A stretch of DNA of 6,075 bases from Actinomycetales bacterium (GCA_015655615.1 JAATES010000107.1:1-6075), one strand, 5' to 3'; shown: positions 1 through 5,187, numbered from the stretch's first letter. Notes: generated by a model from the sequence alone, not told the origin. Translations and numbers: made by a program.

Positions 1-13
1 CAGGTCGCTCGTG

Positions 14-802
14 TCAGGACAGGTCCGCGGCACGGTGCAGGTCCGCTGCGGCGGCCGGATCCTGGTCGGCGAGCCGCACGACCTCGCCGATGACGATGAC
101 GGCCGGGGAGCGCACGGCGTGCTCGGCCGCCGTGACGGCGATGGACGCCACCGTCGTGGTCAGCAGCCGCTGGTGCGGCGAATATCCCTGCTCGATGATG
201 GCGACCGGCGTGCCAGGTGGCAACCCTGCGGCGGCCAGTCCCTGGCAGATCTGGGCGAGGTGCAGCACTCCCATGAGGATGACCAGGGTGCCACCGGTTC
301 GGGCGAGCCCCGCCAGGTGATCCAGTTCTGCGGCTGTGAGCGGAGCGTGGCCGGACACCACGGTGAACATCCTGCTCACCTCCCGATGCGTCAGGGGAAT
401 GCCGACCGCTGCGGGGACGGCGATCGCACTGGTCACGCCGGGGATCACCCGGACCGTCACCCCTGCATCGCGGCAGGCACGGGCCTCCTCGCCACCACGT
501 CCGAACACGAAGGGATCTCCGCCCTTGAGCCTGACGACCTTCCGTCCGGCCTGCGCCTGCGTGATGAGCAGGGCCTCGATGCCCGACTGCGACAGCTGGT
601 GGTGCCCCGGGCGTTTTCCCACGTCGACGTGCTCGGCCTGTGGTGCGAACTCGGCCAGCACCGGTGGTGCCAACCGGTCGTAGAGCACGACGTCGGCCTC
701 GCGCAGCGCAGTGACGGCGGCCAGGGTGAGCAACTCGGGGGCTCCGGGACCCCCGCCGACGAGCGCCACCTCACCGGTGGCGCGAGGAGGGGTCTCGGTC
801 AT
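14..802 (-). CDS. cobA: Uroporphyrinogen-III C-methyltransferase (SUMT)
   Basis: Cytoplasmic SAM-dependent methyltransferase that methylates uroporphyrinogen III at C-2 and C-7 to give precorrin-2, the branch point to siroheme and cobalamin. The 262-residue product is a single-domain SUMT without the N-terminal CysG oxidase/chelatase half. Visible family motifs are the N-terminal glycine loop VGGGPGAPELLTL (15-27), VVRLKGGDPFVFGRGGEE (89-106), PGVTSA (121-126) and GIPLTHR (134-140). I chose ATG 802 because AGAGAGGA lies about 7 nt upstream. An in-frame ATG at 838 lacks a ribosome binding site and would fall upstream of the start point predicted from the -10 box at 839-844. It is divergent from the AI-2E family gene. 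In this sulfur-rich neighbourhood a role in siroheme supply for sulfite or nitrite reductase is plausible, but that is inference. The TGA stop is just inside the left edge. Confidence 0.95.
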   Translation of the reverse strand: MTETPPRATGEVALVGGGPGAPELLTLAAVTALREADVVLYDRLAPPVLAEFAPQAEHVDVGKRPGHHQLSQSGIEALLITQAQAGRKVVRLKGGDPFVFGRGGEEARACRDAGVTVRVIPGVTSAIAVPAAVGIPLTHREVSRMFTVVSGHAPLTAAELDHLAGLARTGGTLVILMGVLHLAQICQGLAAAGLPPGTPVAIIEQGYSPHQRLLTTTVASIAVTAAEHAVRSPAVIVIGEVVRLADQDPAAAADLHRAADLS

Positions 803-838
803 CGACGTGTCCTCTCTGCAGGGGGCTTCTCCGGCCAT

Positions 839-844
839 ACCCTA
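839..844 (-). promoter_or_regulatory. Putative -10 box for cobA
   Basis: On the minus strand TAGGGT fits the actinobacterial TANNNT -10 pattern. It would start RNA near 832, giving a leader of about 30 nt with AGAGAGGA before ATG 802. I see no good -35 match at 17-18 nt spacing. That position overlaps the GC-rich palindrome or its flank, so an activator or repressor may act here. This is a weak, sequence-only call. Confidence 0.35.
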
Positions 845-863
845 GCCCGGCCCGGGCCGGGCT
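844..863. repeat. Perfect 20-bp GC-rich palindrome in the cobA/AI-2E divergent region
   Basis: Each half reads AGCCCGGCCC from its own 5' end, and the two halves are exact reverse complements with no spacer. The symmetry ends at 843/864. It abuts and overlaps by one base the putative cobA -10 box, between -10 and -35. It could be an operator for a dimeric regulator. No T-run follows on either strand, so a terminator is unlikely. It is also built from short CCGG units, so chance formation in GC-rich DNA is possible. Confidence 0.6.
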
Positions 864-902
864 GCTGCCCTTGCCCGCGTTCGCGGCATCGTTGTGGATT
901 CG

Positions 903-914
903 CCAGAATTCTGG
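903..914. repeat. Perfect 12-bp palindrome CCAGAATTCTGG
   Basis: An exact dyad with an AT centre in otherwise GC-rich DNA. It lies 12 bp upstream of the predicted -10 box of the AI-2E family gene, so it covers that promoter's -35 region. This position suits an operator or activator site. I do not recognise the regulator. Confidence 0.45.
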
Positions 915-926
915 ATGCTCGTAGGT

Positions 927-932
927 TAGAGT
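927..932 (+). promoter_or_regulatory. -10 box for a predicted leaderless mRNA of the AI-2E gene
   Basis: TAGAGT matches TANNNT and occupies exactly -12 to -7 relative to the GTG at 939. Transcription would therefore begin on the start codon itself. No Shine-Dalgarno sequence precedes the GTG, which supports leaderless translation, common in Actinobacteria. No convincing TTGACA-like -35 is seen; the 12-bp palindrome sits there instead. A second TANNNT match, TAGGTT, lies at 922-927. Confidence 0.5.
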
Positions 933-938
933 GGTGGC

Positions 939-2162
939 GTGACCAGTCCTATCGAGATCCCGTTCGTGCCCAAGGCGCCGCCAGGTTCGGGTCGTTCGCC
1001 GCAACCGCCTCGATGGCTGGCTCGCGCGCTGTTCTACGCGGTGATCACCGTGTTCGTGGGTATCACGGCCTGGCACGCACTGCAGTCGCTGAAGACTCTC
1101 GGCGTGTACCTGCTCATGGCCTTCTTCATCTCCTTGGCGCTGGAGCCTGCAGTGTTGTGGTTGGTGCGCCGGGGCTGGCGCCGGGGAGCCGCTGCGGCGG
1201 TGGCGCTCGGCGGCCTGGTCGTCTCCATCCTGGTGCTGGTCGGGCTGTTCGGCAATCTGCTGGTGCAGCAGCTCATCCTGCTCGTCAAGAACCTCCCGGA
1301 CCTCTATCTCAAGCTCCAGGACACCATCGCCGAGCGGTTCCACGCCACCATCCCGGACTCGGACAACCTGGCGCAGTCCGCGTTGAGCCGCTGGGGCGAC
1401 GACGTCTCCTCGGGGGCGCTCGCAGTGGGCTCAGTGATCCTGTCGGGCCTGTTCGCTGCGCTGACCATCCTGCTGGTGTCGTACTACCTTCTTGCGGCGG
1501 GGCCGACGTTCCGGGCCACCATCTGCCGGTTCCTCCCGCCTGACAAGCAGACGGAGGTCTTGCGGGTCTGGGACATCACGCAGGTCAAGGTGTCGGGGTT
1601 CATCAACTCGCGGGTCATCCTGGCGCTGATCTCCAGCATCGCCACCTTCGGCTTCCTGACCATTCTCGGTACCCCCTATTCGGTGCCGCTGGCGCTGTTC
1701 ACGGGAATCGTCTCGCAGTTCGTGCCCACCATCGGCACCTACATCGGTGGCGCGTTGCCCATCGTGGTGGCGCTGGCGGCGCCCCAGCAGGGATTGGGCA
1801 AGGCCATCGGCATCCTGATCTTCATCGTGGCGTACCAGCAGGTGGAGAACCTGTGGCTGGCTCCGAAGATCTCAGCCAGGGCACTTGAGATGAACCCAGC
1901 CGTCTCCTTCGTGGTCGTGATCGGGTTCGGGGCCATGTTCGGTGCGATCGGAGCGTTCATCGGGCTGCCACTGGCGGCGATCATCCAGGCCGCATCGTCC
2001 ACGTACATCCGCCGCCATGAACTGATCGACTCGGATCTGCTCCATGACCCCGGCACCGGCTGGGACAGCGAGGAAGTCGTGATCGTGCGCGCGGTCGGCG
2101 ACGACGAGGTCACCGAGTCCGATGACCTTCGCACGGCCGGGCGGGACGACCTGGAGAGCTAG
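939..2162 (+). CDS. AI-2E family transporter (PerM/YdiK/TqsA-like membrane protein)
   Basis: A 407-residue polytopic membrane protein. Hydrophobic segments are visible at about residues 28-49, 53-77, 84-107, 162-187, 221-243, 247-276, 286-306 and 318-352. The less hydrophobic stretch at 115-158 is the usual loop of this family. Typical C-terminal motifs are VPTIGTYIGGALP (262-274), QVENLWLAPKI (301-311) and GLPLAA (342-347). The N-terminus is short, proline-rich and basic. The last 45 or so residues form an acidic hydrophilic tail, probably cytoplasmic. Family members have been linked to autoinducer-2 export (TqsA) and to Na+/H+ antiport, so the substrate here cannot be assigned. The GTG start at 939 is supported by the -10 spacing and by the absence of an alternative with a ribosome binding site. 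It is monocistronic, divergent from cobA and convergent with metZ. Confidence 0.92.
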   Translation: MTSPIEIPFVPKAPPGSGRSPQPPRWLARALFYAVITVFVGITAWHALQSLKTLGVYLLMAFFISLALEPAVLWLVRRGWRRGAAAAVALGGLVVSILVLVGLFGNLLVQQLILLVKNLPDLYLKLQDTIAERFHATIPDSDNLAQSALSRWGDDVSSGALAVGSVILSGLFAALTILLVSYYLLAAGPTFRATICRFLPPDKQTEVLRVWDITQVKVSGFINSRVILALISSIATFGFLTILGTPYSVPLALFTGIVSQFVPTIGTYIGGALPIVVALAAPQQGLGKAIGILIFIVAYQQVENLWLAPKISARALEMNPAVSFVVVIGFGAMFGAIGAFIGLPLAAIIQAASSTYIRRHELIDSDLLHDPGTGWDSEEVVIVRAVGDDEVTESDDLRTAGRDDLES

Positions 2163-2177
2163 CAGGTGCCAGGTGGC

Positions 2178-2200
2178 CGTCACCATGCAGCAGAGTGACG
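2178..2200. terminator. Weak hairpin between convergent genes
   Basis: CGTCAC (2178-2183) and GTGACG (2195-2200) can form a 6-bp stem with an 11-nt loop in the 39-bp gap between the AI-2E stop and the metZ stop. No T-run follows on either strand, so it is not a canonical intrinsic terminator. It is the only candidate for bidirectional termination that I see. Confidence 0.22.
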
Positions 2201-2201
2201 A

Positions 2202-3425
2202 TCAGGCGAGGATCGCTTGCTCGACGTCCTCCAGGATGTCCTGGGGGTCCTCCAGGCCCACGGACAACCGCACCGTGGTCTCCCGGATGCCGACGGCGGC
2301 CCGGCCCTCCAGCCCCAGCTTCGAGTGCGTCGTGGTGGCAGGATGCGTGACCAGGGACTTGGCGTCACCGAGGTTGTTGGAGATGTCGGCGATCTGCAGC
2401 GCGTTCAGGAACCGGTAGGTGCGGTCCTTGGCGTCCTCGGGTGTCGTTCCGGCGGGGACGGCCAGGTCGAAGGTCACGACCGTGCCGCCACCGGACTGCT
2501 GGCGTCGGGCGAGATCGTACTGGGGGTGGGACCGCAGGTACGGATAGCGGACCTGGCTCAGGCCCGGGTTCTGCTCCAGCGCGGTTGCGATGGCAAGGGC
2601 CCGGTCGGACAGCGCATGGACCCGCAGGGACAGGGTTTCCAGGCCCTTGAGCAGTACCCAGGCGTTGAACGGGCTCAGCGACGGCCCGGTATTGCGGATC
2701 AGCTTCTCCACCGGTCCGTGGATGTATTCGTCCGAGCCGAGGATCGCCCCTCCGAGCACCCGGCCCTGGCCGTCGATGTGCTTGGTGGCCGAGTACACCA
2801 GGGCATCGACACCGAGGTCGAGCGGTCGCTGCAGGACCGGGGTGGCAAAGACGTTGTCCACCAGGACGAAGGCACCGGCGGCGTGCGCCAGGGCGGTGAC
2901 GGCGGCCACGTCGACGATGTCCTGCATGGGGTTGGACGGCGTCTCGAAGAAGACCACGTCGGCGGGCGTCGACAGGGCCTCTTCCCATTGACTCAGCACG
3001 TGTCCGTCCACGTAGTCGGTCTGCACGCCCCACTTGGCGAGGATCTCGTTGAAGATGACCAGCGTCGAGCCGAAGAGCGCGCGGGGTGCCACGATGCGTG
3101 AGCCGGTCTTGACGATGGCGGCGATGGAGGTGAAGACGGCGGACATGCCGGTTGAGGTCGCGTAGGCGGCCTCGGCGCCGTCGAGCAGACGGAGGCGTTC
3201 CTCGAAGATCTGCACGGTGGGGTTGCCGTACCGGGAGTACATGAATCGTTCTGCGCGCCCGGCAAAGGCGTCCTCGGCATCGACCGCTGAGTCGTAGACG
3301 TAGCCCTGCGTCAGGAACAGGCCTTCCGAGGTCTCGCCGAACTCGCTGCGCTGGTGGCCGCCGCGAACGGCGAGGGTGTCCGGCCGGGCGCTGCTGGGGA
3401 GTGGCTTGTGCCCGGATCCGCTCAC
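2202..3425 (-). CDS. metZ: O-succinylhomoserine sulfhydrylase (Cys/Met metabolism PLP enzyme)
   Basis: Cytoplasmic PLP enzyme that condenses O-succinylhomoserine with sulfide to give homocysteine (direct sulfhydrylation in methionine synthesis). The product has 407 residues, the usual MetZ length. Motifs in order: YSRYGNPT (63-70; phosphate contact from the neighbouring subunit), TSTGMSA (90-96; PLP phosphate loop), VDNVFATP (189-196; Asp190 for the pyridine nitrogen), YSATKHIDG (211-219; Lys215 is the Schiff-base lysine), SLVTHPATTTHS (357-368) and ETTVRLSVGLED (382-393; Arg386 for the substrate carboxylate). The frame stays open upstream to 3962, but the family homology begins near the GTG at 3425. 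That GTG overlaps the rhodanese TGA as GTGA, implying translational coupling and hence indirect control by the upstream SAM-I riboswitch. Cystathionine gamma-synthase is the main alternative. The sequence style and the rhodanese partner, as in Rv0390-Rv0391, favour MetZ. Confidence 0.93.
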   Translation of the reverse strand: MSGSGHKPLPSSARPDTLAVRGGHQRSEFGETSEGLFLTQGYVYDSAVDAEDAFAGRAERFMYSRYGNPTVQIFEERLRLLDGAEAAYATSTGMSAVFTSIAAIVKTGSRIVAPRALFGSTLVIFNEILAKWGVQTDYVDGHVLSQWEEALSTPADVVFFETPSNPMQDIVDVAAVTALAHAAGAFVLVDNVFATPVLQRPLDLGVDALVYSATKHIDGQGRVLGGAILGSDEYIHGPVEKLIRNTGPSLSPFNAWVLLKGLETLSLRVHALSDRALAIATALEQNPGLSQVRYPYLRSHPQYDLARRQQSGGGTVVTFDLAVPAGTTPEDAKDRTYRFLNALQIADISNNLGDAKSLVTHPATTTHSKLGLEGRAAVGIRETTVRLSVGLEDPQDILEDVEQAILA

Positions 3426-3835
3426 CGCTTGGTCCAGGCCAGTAAGCGCTTCCAGCCGGAGACGTCGCGCTGCCCGTCGGGCCCGACACCGCCTTCGAAG
3501 CCCTCGAGGACGTTGTAGGCCGGTCCGAGCCCTGCGGCAGTGGCGGCGTTGGCGGCGGCGACGGAGCGCTGGCCAGAGCGGCATAGGAACAAGATGGGCC
3601 GCTGCGAGTCCGGAGTCAGTCCCGCGGCGGCGAGCTGTTCGAGGAAGGCAGGGTTGGGCACGCCTCCGGCCTGGACCCACTCCGCGAACACGGGCTGGTG
3701 CCCGAGCTGCGTGGTGTCGGGGACCCCGATCTCGTCCCACTCCGCCTGCGTGCGCACGTCCACGAGGACGGCTGTGGGATCGGACTTCAGCACGTCCCAG
3801 GCCTGCTGGGGGGTGACGTCTCCGGCGTAGGTCAT
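3422..3835 (-). CDS. Single-domain rhodanese-like sulfurtransferase
   Basis: A 137-residue single rhodanese domain. The N-terminal part shows AVLVDVRTQAEWDEIG (22-37), the usual DVR...EW signature. The active-site loop is CRSGQRS (85-91) with the persulfide-forming Cys85. It is followed by the helix AAANAATAAG and a YNVLEGFEGG segment (107-116), standard for small rhodaneses. There is no signal peptide, so it is cytoplasmic. It is first in an operon with metZ, overlapping it by 4 bases (GTGA). A plausible role, by inference only, is carrying sulfane sulfur to or near MetZ. I chose ATG 3835 because GGAGG lies 5 nt upstream. In-frame upstream starts at 3847 and 3928 would place coding sequence inside the SAM-I aptamer and add residues foreign to the family. 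Confidence 0.92.
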   Translation of the reverse strand: MTYAGDVTPQQAWDVLKSDPTAVLVDVRTQAEWDEIGVPDTTQLGHQPVFAEWVQAGGVPNPAFLEQLAAAGLTPDSQRPILFLCRSGQRSVAAANAATAAGLGPAYNVLEGFEGGVGPDGQRDVSGWKRLLAWTKR

Positions 3836-3840
3836 CTGTT

Positions 3841-3845
3841 CCTCC
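3841..3845 (-). promoter_or_regulatory. Shine-Dalgarno of the rhodanese gene, shared with riboswitch helix P1
   Basis: GGAGG is followed by AACAG and ATG 3835. Its first two bases (3845, 3844) are also the last two bases of the P1 3' strand GATGG of the SAM-I aptamer. Ligand-stabilised P1 should therefore block ribosome access directly. The site also decides the start codon. Confidence 0.8.
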
Positions 3846-3945
3846 ATCGTCTCTGGCAGGAGCACCCTCATCCGGCACGGCCAGGGCGCTGCGCCGGGGG
3901 GTTGCTGCGGCTTCATCGTGCCAGTCACTCAGCCGCTCTGGATGG
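3844..3945 (-). promoter_or_regulatory. SAM-I (S-box) riboswitch in the rhodanese-metZ leader
   Basis: Binds S-adenosylmethionine and is expected to repress the operon. Features read on the minus strand: P1 pairs CCATC (3945-3941) with GATGG (3848-3844). The conserved AGAG follows, then P2 pairs GCGGCT (3936-3931) with AGCCGC (3912-3907). Inside P2 are the kink-turn signatures GAGTGACTGGC and GATGA. J2/3 carries GCAGCAACC. P3 is closed by ACCC (3902-3899) with GGGT (3867-3864) and CCGGC (3897-3893) with GCCGG (3876-3872). The P2 loop GCAC (3921-3918) can form the family pseudoknot with GTGC (3865-3862). P4 is very short or absent. There is no terminator hairpin with T-run; P1 overlaps the Shine-Dalgarno sequence, so control is probably translational. 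The identification rests on recognised S-box consensus blocks. Confidence 0.87.
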
Positions 3946-3991
3946 TCGTTCCCACCGAGCATGGCTCAGCAGGTCCGCTGGCGGATCGCAT

Positions 3992-4006
3992 TCTCACATA
4001 TTGAGA
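3992..4006. repeat. Inverted repeat TCTCA-N5-TGAGA
   Basis: Arms at 3992-3996 and 4002-4006 flank an AT-rich 5-bp centre, in the 195-bp gap between the siderophore-interacting gene and the riboswitch leader. This AT-rich patch is also the likeliest place for the rhodanese-metZ promoter: minus-strand GAGAAT (3995-3990) preceded by TG could be an extended -10. I see no clear -35. It may be an operator, or chance. Confidence 0.3.
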
Positions 4007-4030
4007 CGGATCCGACGGTGCCGATTGGTG

Positions 4031-4879
4031 TCAGTCGTCGATCTTCCCGATCGGCTCCCGTTTTTCGGCCTGGAATGCGTCCTCGGTCCGTCCGCGTGCC
4101 CAGTATCCGGATATTGAGATGGCGTCACGTGGCACCTCGCGCTGGCGCAGCACGCGCCGCACGGCCTTGATGGACTCGCGCTCACCGTGGGCGAACACCT
4201 GGATGTCGCGGGACTCCCAGGGGCCGGAGTCGACTGCTCCGGCGAGTGCCCCGACGTCCTGGGGATCGGCCACGAGCCACCGGACCTCGACGCCGGGAGG
4301 GGCGGGCAGGGCGATCTTCTCGGCGAGGTCGTGGATCTCGAGGTGGACGAGGCCGCGCGCCTCGCCGGGAAGGGCCTCGAGGGCGGCCGCGATGGCGGGC
4401 AGTGCGGTGAGGTCGCCGGCCAGCAGGTGCCAGACGGCATCGGGTCGCGGCGCATACCCACCTCCCGGCCCGACTGCGGCGACGACCTCACCGGGGCTCG
4501 CGTGCGCAGCCCACGGCGCGGCGATGCCTGCGTCTCCGTGGACGACGAAGTCGATGGTGAGCTCCGCCCGGGCGGCGTCGTAGGCTCGCACGGTGTAGGT
4601 CCGGCGTACGACGGGGTGCCCGGCGCTCAGCGCTGCGCGCCAGTGCTCGACGCCGCGCGGGGCCTCCTGGCCGGATGACGGGTCTGTGAAGAGCAGCTTG
4701 ACGTACTTGTCGGTCAGCCCGTTGTCCTGGAACTGGCGGGCGCCTTCGCCGCCTAGGGTGAGCCGGACCAGGCCGGGGCTGAGCTGCACACGGCTGACCA
4801 CGGTCAGCAGCAGGGTGGGCCGGGCGGGGCGCGGAGGGCGGCTGCCACCCAGGGGTGCCGGAGTTCGAGGGTCTGTCAC
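4031..4879 (-). CDS. Siderophore-interacting protein / FAD-dependent ferric-siderophore reductase
   Basis: A 282-residue cytoplasmic flavoprotein of the ViuB/YqjH family, which reduces Fe(III) in imported siderophores to release iron. An N-terminal FAD-binding barrel contains RRTYTVR (92-98), the flavin-binding signature, and DFVVHGDAG (110-118) with PWAAHASPGE (122-131). The C-terminal NAD(P)H-binding (SIP) domain contains LLAGDLTALPAI (152-163), VFAHGE (228-233) and the terminal SGYWARGRTEDAF block (257-269). Length and motif order are normal for the family. The start is GTG 4879. AGAGGA touches it with no spacer, too close for a normal Shine-Dalgarno, while TAACCT sits exactly at -12 to -7, suggesting a leaderless mRNA. 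An iron box covers this promoter, so iron-dependent repression is expected. The gene lies upstream of, and on the same strand as, the SAM-regulated rhodanese-metZ operon but 195 bp away, so it is probably a separate unit. Confidence 0.93.
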   Translation of the reverse strand: MTDPRTPAPLGGSRPPRPARPTLLLTVVSRVQLSPGLVRLTLGGEGARQFQDNGLTDKYVKLLFTDPSSGQEAPRGVEHWRAALSAGHPVVRRTYTVRAYDAARAELTIDFVVHGDAGIAAPWAAHASPGEVVAAVGPGGGYAPRPDAVWHLLAGDLTALPAIAAALEALPGEARGLVHLEIHDLAEKIALPAPPGVEVRWLVADPQDVGALAGAVDSGPWESRDIQVFAHGERESIKAVRRVLRQREVPRDAISISGYWARGRTEDAFQAEKREPIGKIDD

Positions 4880-4883
4880 TCCT

Positions 4884-4902
4884 CTAGGTTAGGCCTACAT
4901 AA
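4884..4902. promoter_or_regulatory. DtxR/IdeR-type iron box at the siderophore-reductase promoter
   Basis: The plus strand reads CTAGGTTAGGCCTACATAA. By my count it matches 15 of 19 positions of the DtxR/IdeR consensus TTAGGTTAGSCTAACCTAA, with an intact left half AGGTTAGG. It covers the predicted -10 (4891-4886, minus strand) of a gene family typically controlled by iron. Fe(II)-loaded repressor here should block transcription. The regulator itself is outside the window. Confidence 0.72.
4886..4891 (-). promoter_or_regulatory. -10 box for a predicted leaderless siderophore-reductase mRNA
   Basis: Minus-strand TAACCT fits TANNNT and lies exactly at -12 to -7 relative to GTG 4879, so RNA would start on the start codon. 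It lies inside the iron box. No recognisable -35 is present. Confidence 0.45.
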
Positions 4903-4997
4903 GCCGGATCGCGACTGCGTCGCCATCGCCAACCGCCCACGCGGTCTCACCAGACGAGATGCTTTCGACCGCAGAATGAGACTTTTCCGAGGTGAAG

Positions 4998-5026
4998 TTG
5001 ACGCCGGCGTTCTTTGTCGGCAGGCT
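4998..5026 (+). promoter_or_regulatory. Promoter of the SAM-IV riboswitch / class V aminotransferase transcript
   Basis: The -35 TTGACG (4998-5003) and -10 CAGGCT (5021-5026; last five bases fit TANNNT, first base does not) are separated by 17 bp. The predicted start is 5033, the first base of riboswitch helix P1. That agreement supports the call despite the imperfect -10. Confidence 0.55.
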
Positions 5027-5032
5027 TTCGAG

Positions 5033-5149
5033 CAGGTCACGAGTGCTCTGCGACAAGCCCCGGCTCGCAGGCCGGCAACCCTCCAACCGCGGTGGGGTGC
5101 CCCGGGTGAAGACCTGGTCCATCCCATCAGGGACGGGCAAGCGCGGGAC
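5033..5149 (+). promoter_or_regulatory. SAM-IV riboswitch upstream of the class V aminotransferase gene
   Basis: An S-adenosylmethionine-sensing RNA of the SAM-IV class, recognised by its near-invariant blocks. P1 pairs CAGGTC (5033-5038) with GACCTG (5111-5116). P2 pairs CTGCGA (5048-5053) with TCGCAG (5065-5070) and has the loop CAAGCCCCGGC. GCCGGCAACC follows, then P3 with ACCC (5078-5081) and GGGT (5095-5098), then GGTGCCCCGGGTGA. The first pseudoknot joins loop CCCGG (5059-5063) to CCGGG (5102-5106). After P1 comes a small hairpin TCCC-ATCA-GGGA (5122-5133), then GGCAAGCGCGGG. CGCGG (5142-5146) there can pair with the P3-loop CCGCG (5087-5091) as the second, SAM-IV-specific pseudoknot. 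It lacks the SAM-I kink-turn blocks seen in the other switch. It lies 38 nt upstream of ATG 5188. SAM-I/IV-variant is the nearest alternative class. Confidence 0.88.
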
Positions 5150-5165
5150 GGGCTGTGCCGGTCCC
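5145..5165 (+). terminator. Expression-platform hairpin after the SAM-IV aptamer
   Basis: GGGAC (5145-5149) pairs with GTCCC (5161-5165). The stem continues after a G-G mismatch with GGC (5151-5153) and GCC (5157-5159) around a TGT loop. CTGGTTTCTC follows, a poor T-run, so termination would be inefficient. The left arm shares 5145-5146 with the second pseudoknot strand, so hairpin and ligand-bound fold may compete. Confidence 0.35.
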
Positions 5166-5177
5166 CTGGTTTCTCAT

Positions 5178-5182
5178 GGAGG
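5178..5182 (+). promoter_or_regulatory. Shine-Dalgarno of the class V aminotransferase gene
   Basis: GGAGG with a 5-nt spacer (TCGTC) to ATG 5188. The bases AGGTC (5180-5184) repeat the P1 5' strand (5034-5038). They can therefore pair with GACCT (5111-5115), the P1 3' strand. Confidence 0.75.
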
Positions 5183-5187
5183 TCGTC

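Noticed and set aside
921..939. Possible second iron box (GTAGGTTAG) before the AI-2E gene
   Set aside because: Only the left half-site matches. The right half is unrelated, about 9 of 19 positions overall, so it is not a credible DtxR/IdeR site.
11..1543. Long plus-strand open frame of about 510 codons
   Set aside because: It runs antisense to cobA and then out of frame through the AI-2E gene. Its arginine/glycine-rich translation has no domain. Both genes it covers have clear family motifs.
3836..3928. N-terminal extension of the rhodanese-like protein to 168 residues
   Set aside because: The extension is encoded by the SAM-I aptamer and is foreign to the family. A strong Shine-Dalgarno sequence selects ATG 3835.
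3426..3962. N-terminal extension of MetZ to give a 586-residue protein
   Set aside because: This stretch is the rhodanese gene read in the wrong frame. MetZ homology and normal length begin at GTG 3425.
4007..4014. CGGATCCG palindrome downstream of the siderophore-reductase stop
   Set aside because: Only 8 bp, no loop and no T-run, so it cannot be an intrinsic terminator. Such short palindromes are expected by chance.
4895..5140. Minus-strand frame of 81 codons upstream of the siderophore-reductase gene
   Set aside because: The last 35 or so codons look mildly protein-like, but there is no start with a ribosome binding site (the Val before Asn-Phe-Thr is GTC, not GTG). The frame runs antisense through the SAM-IV aptamer and its stop lies inside the iron box.
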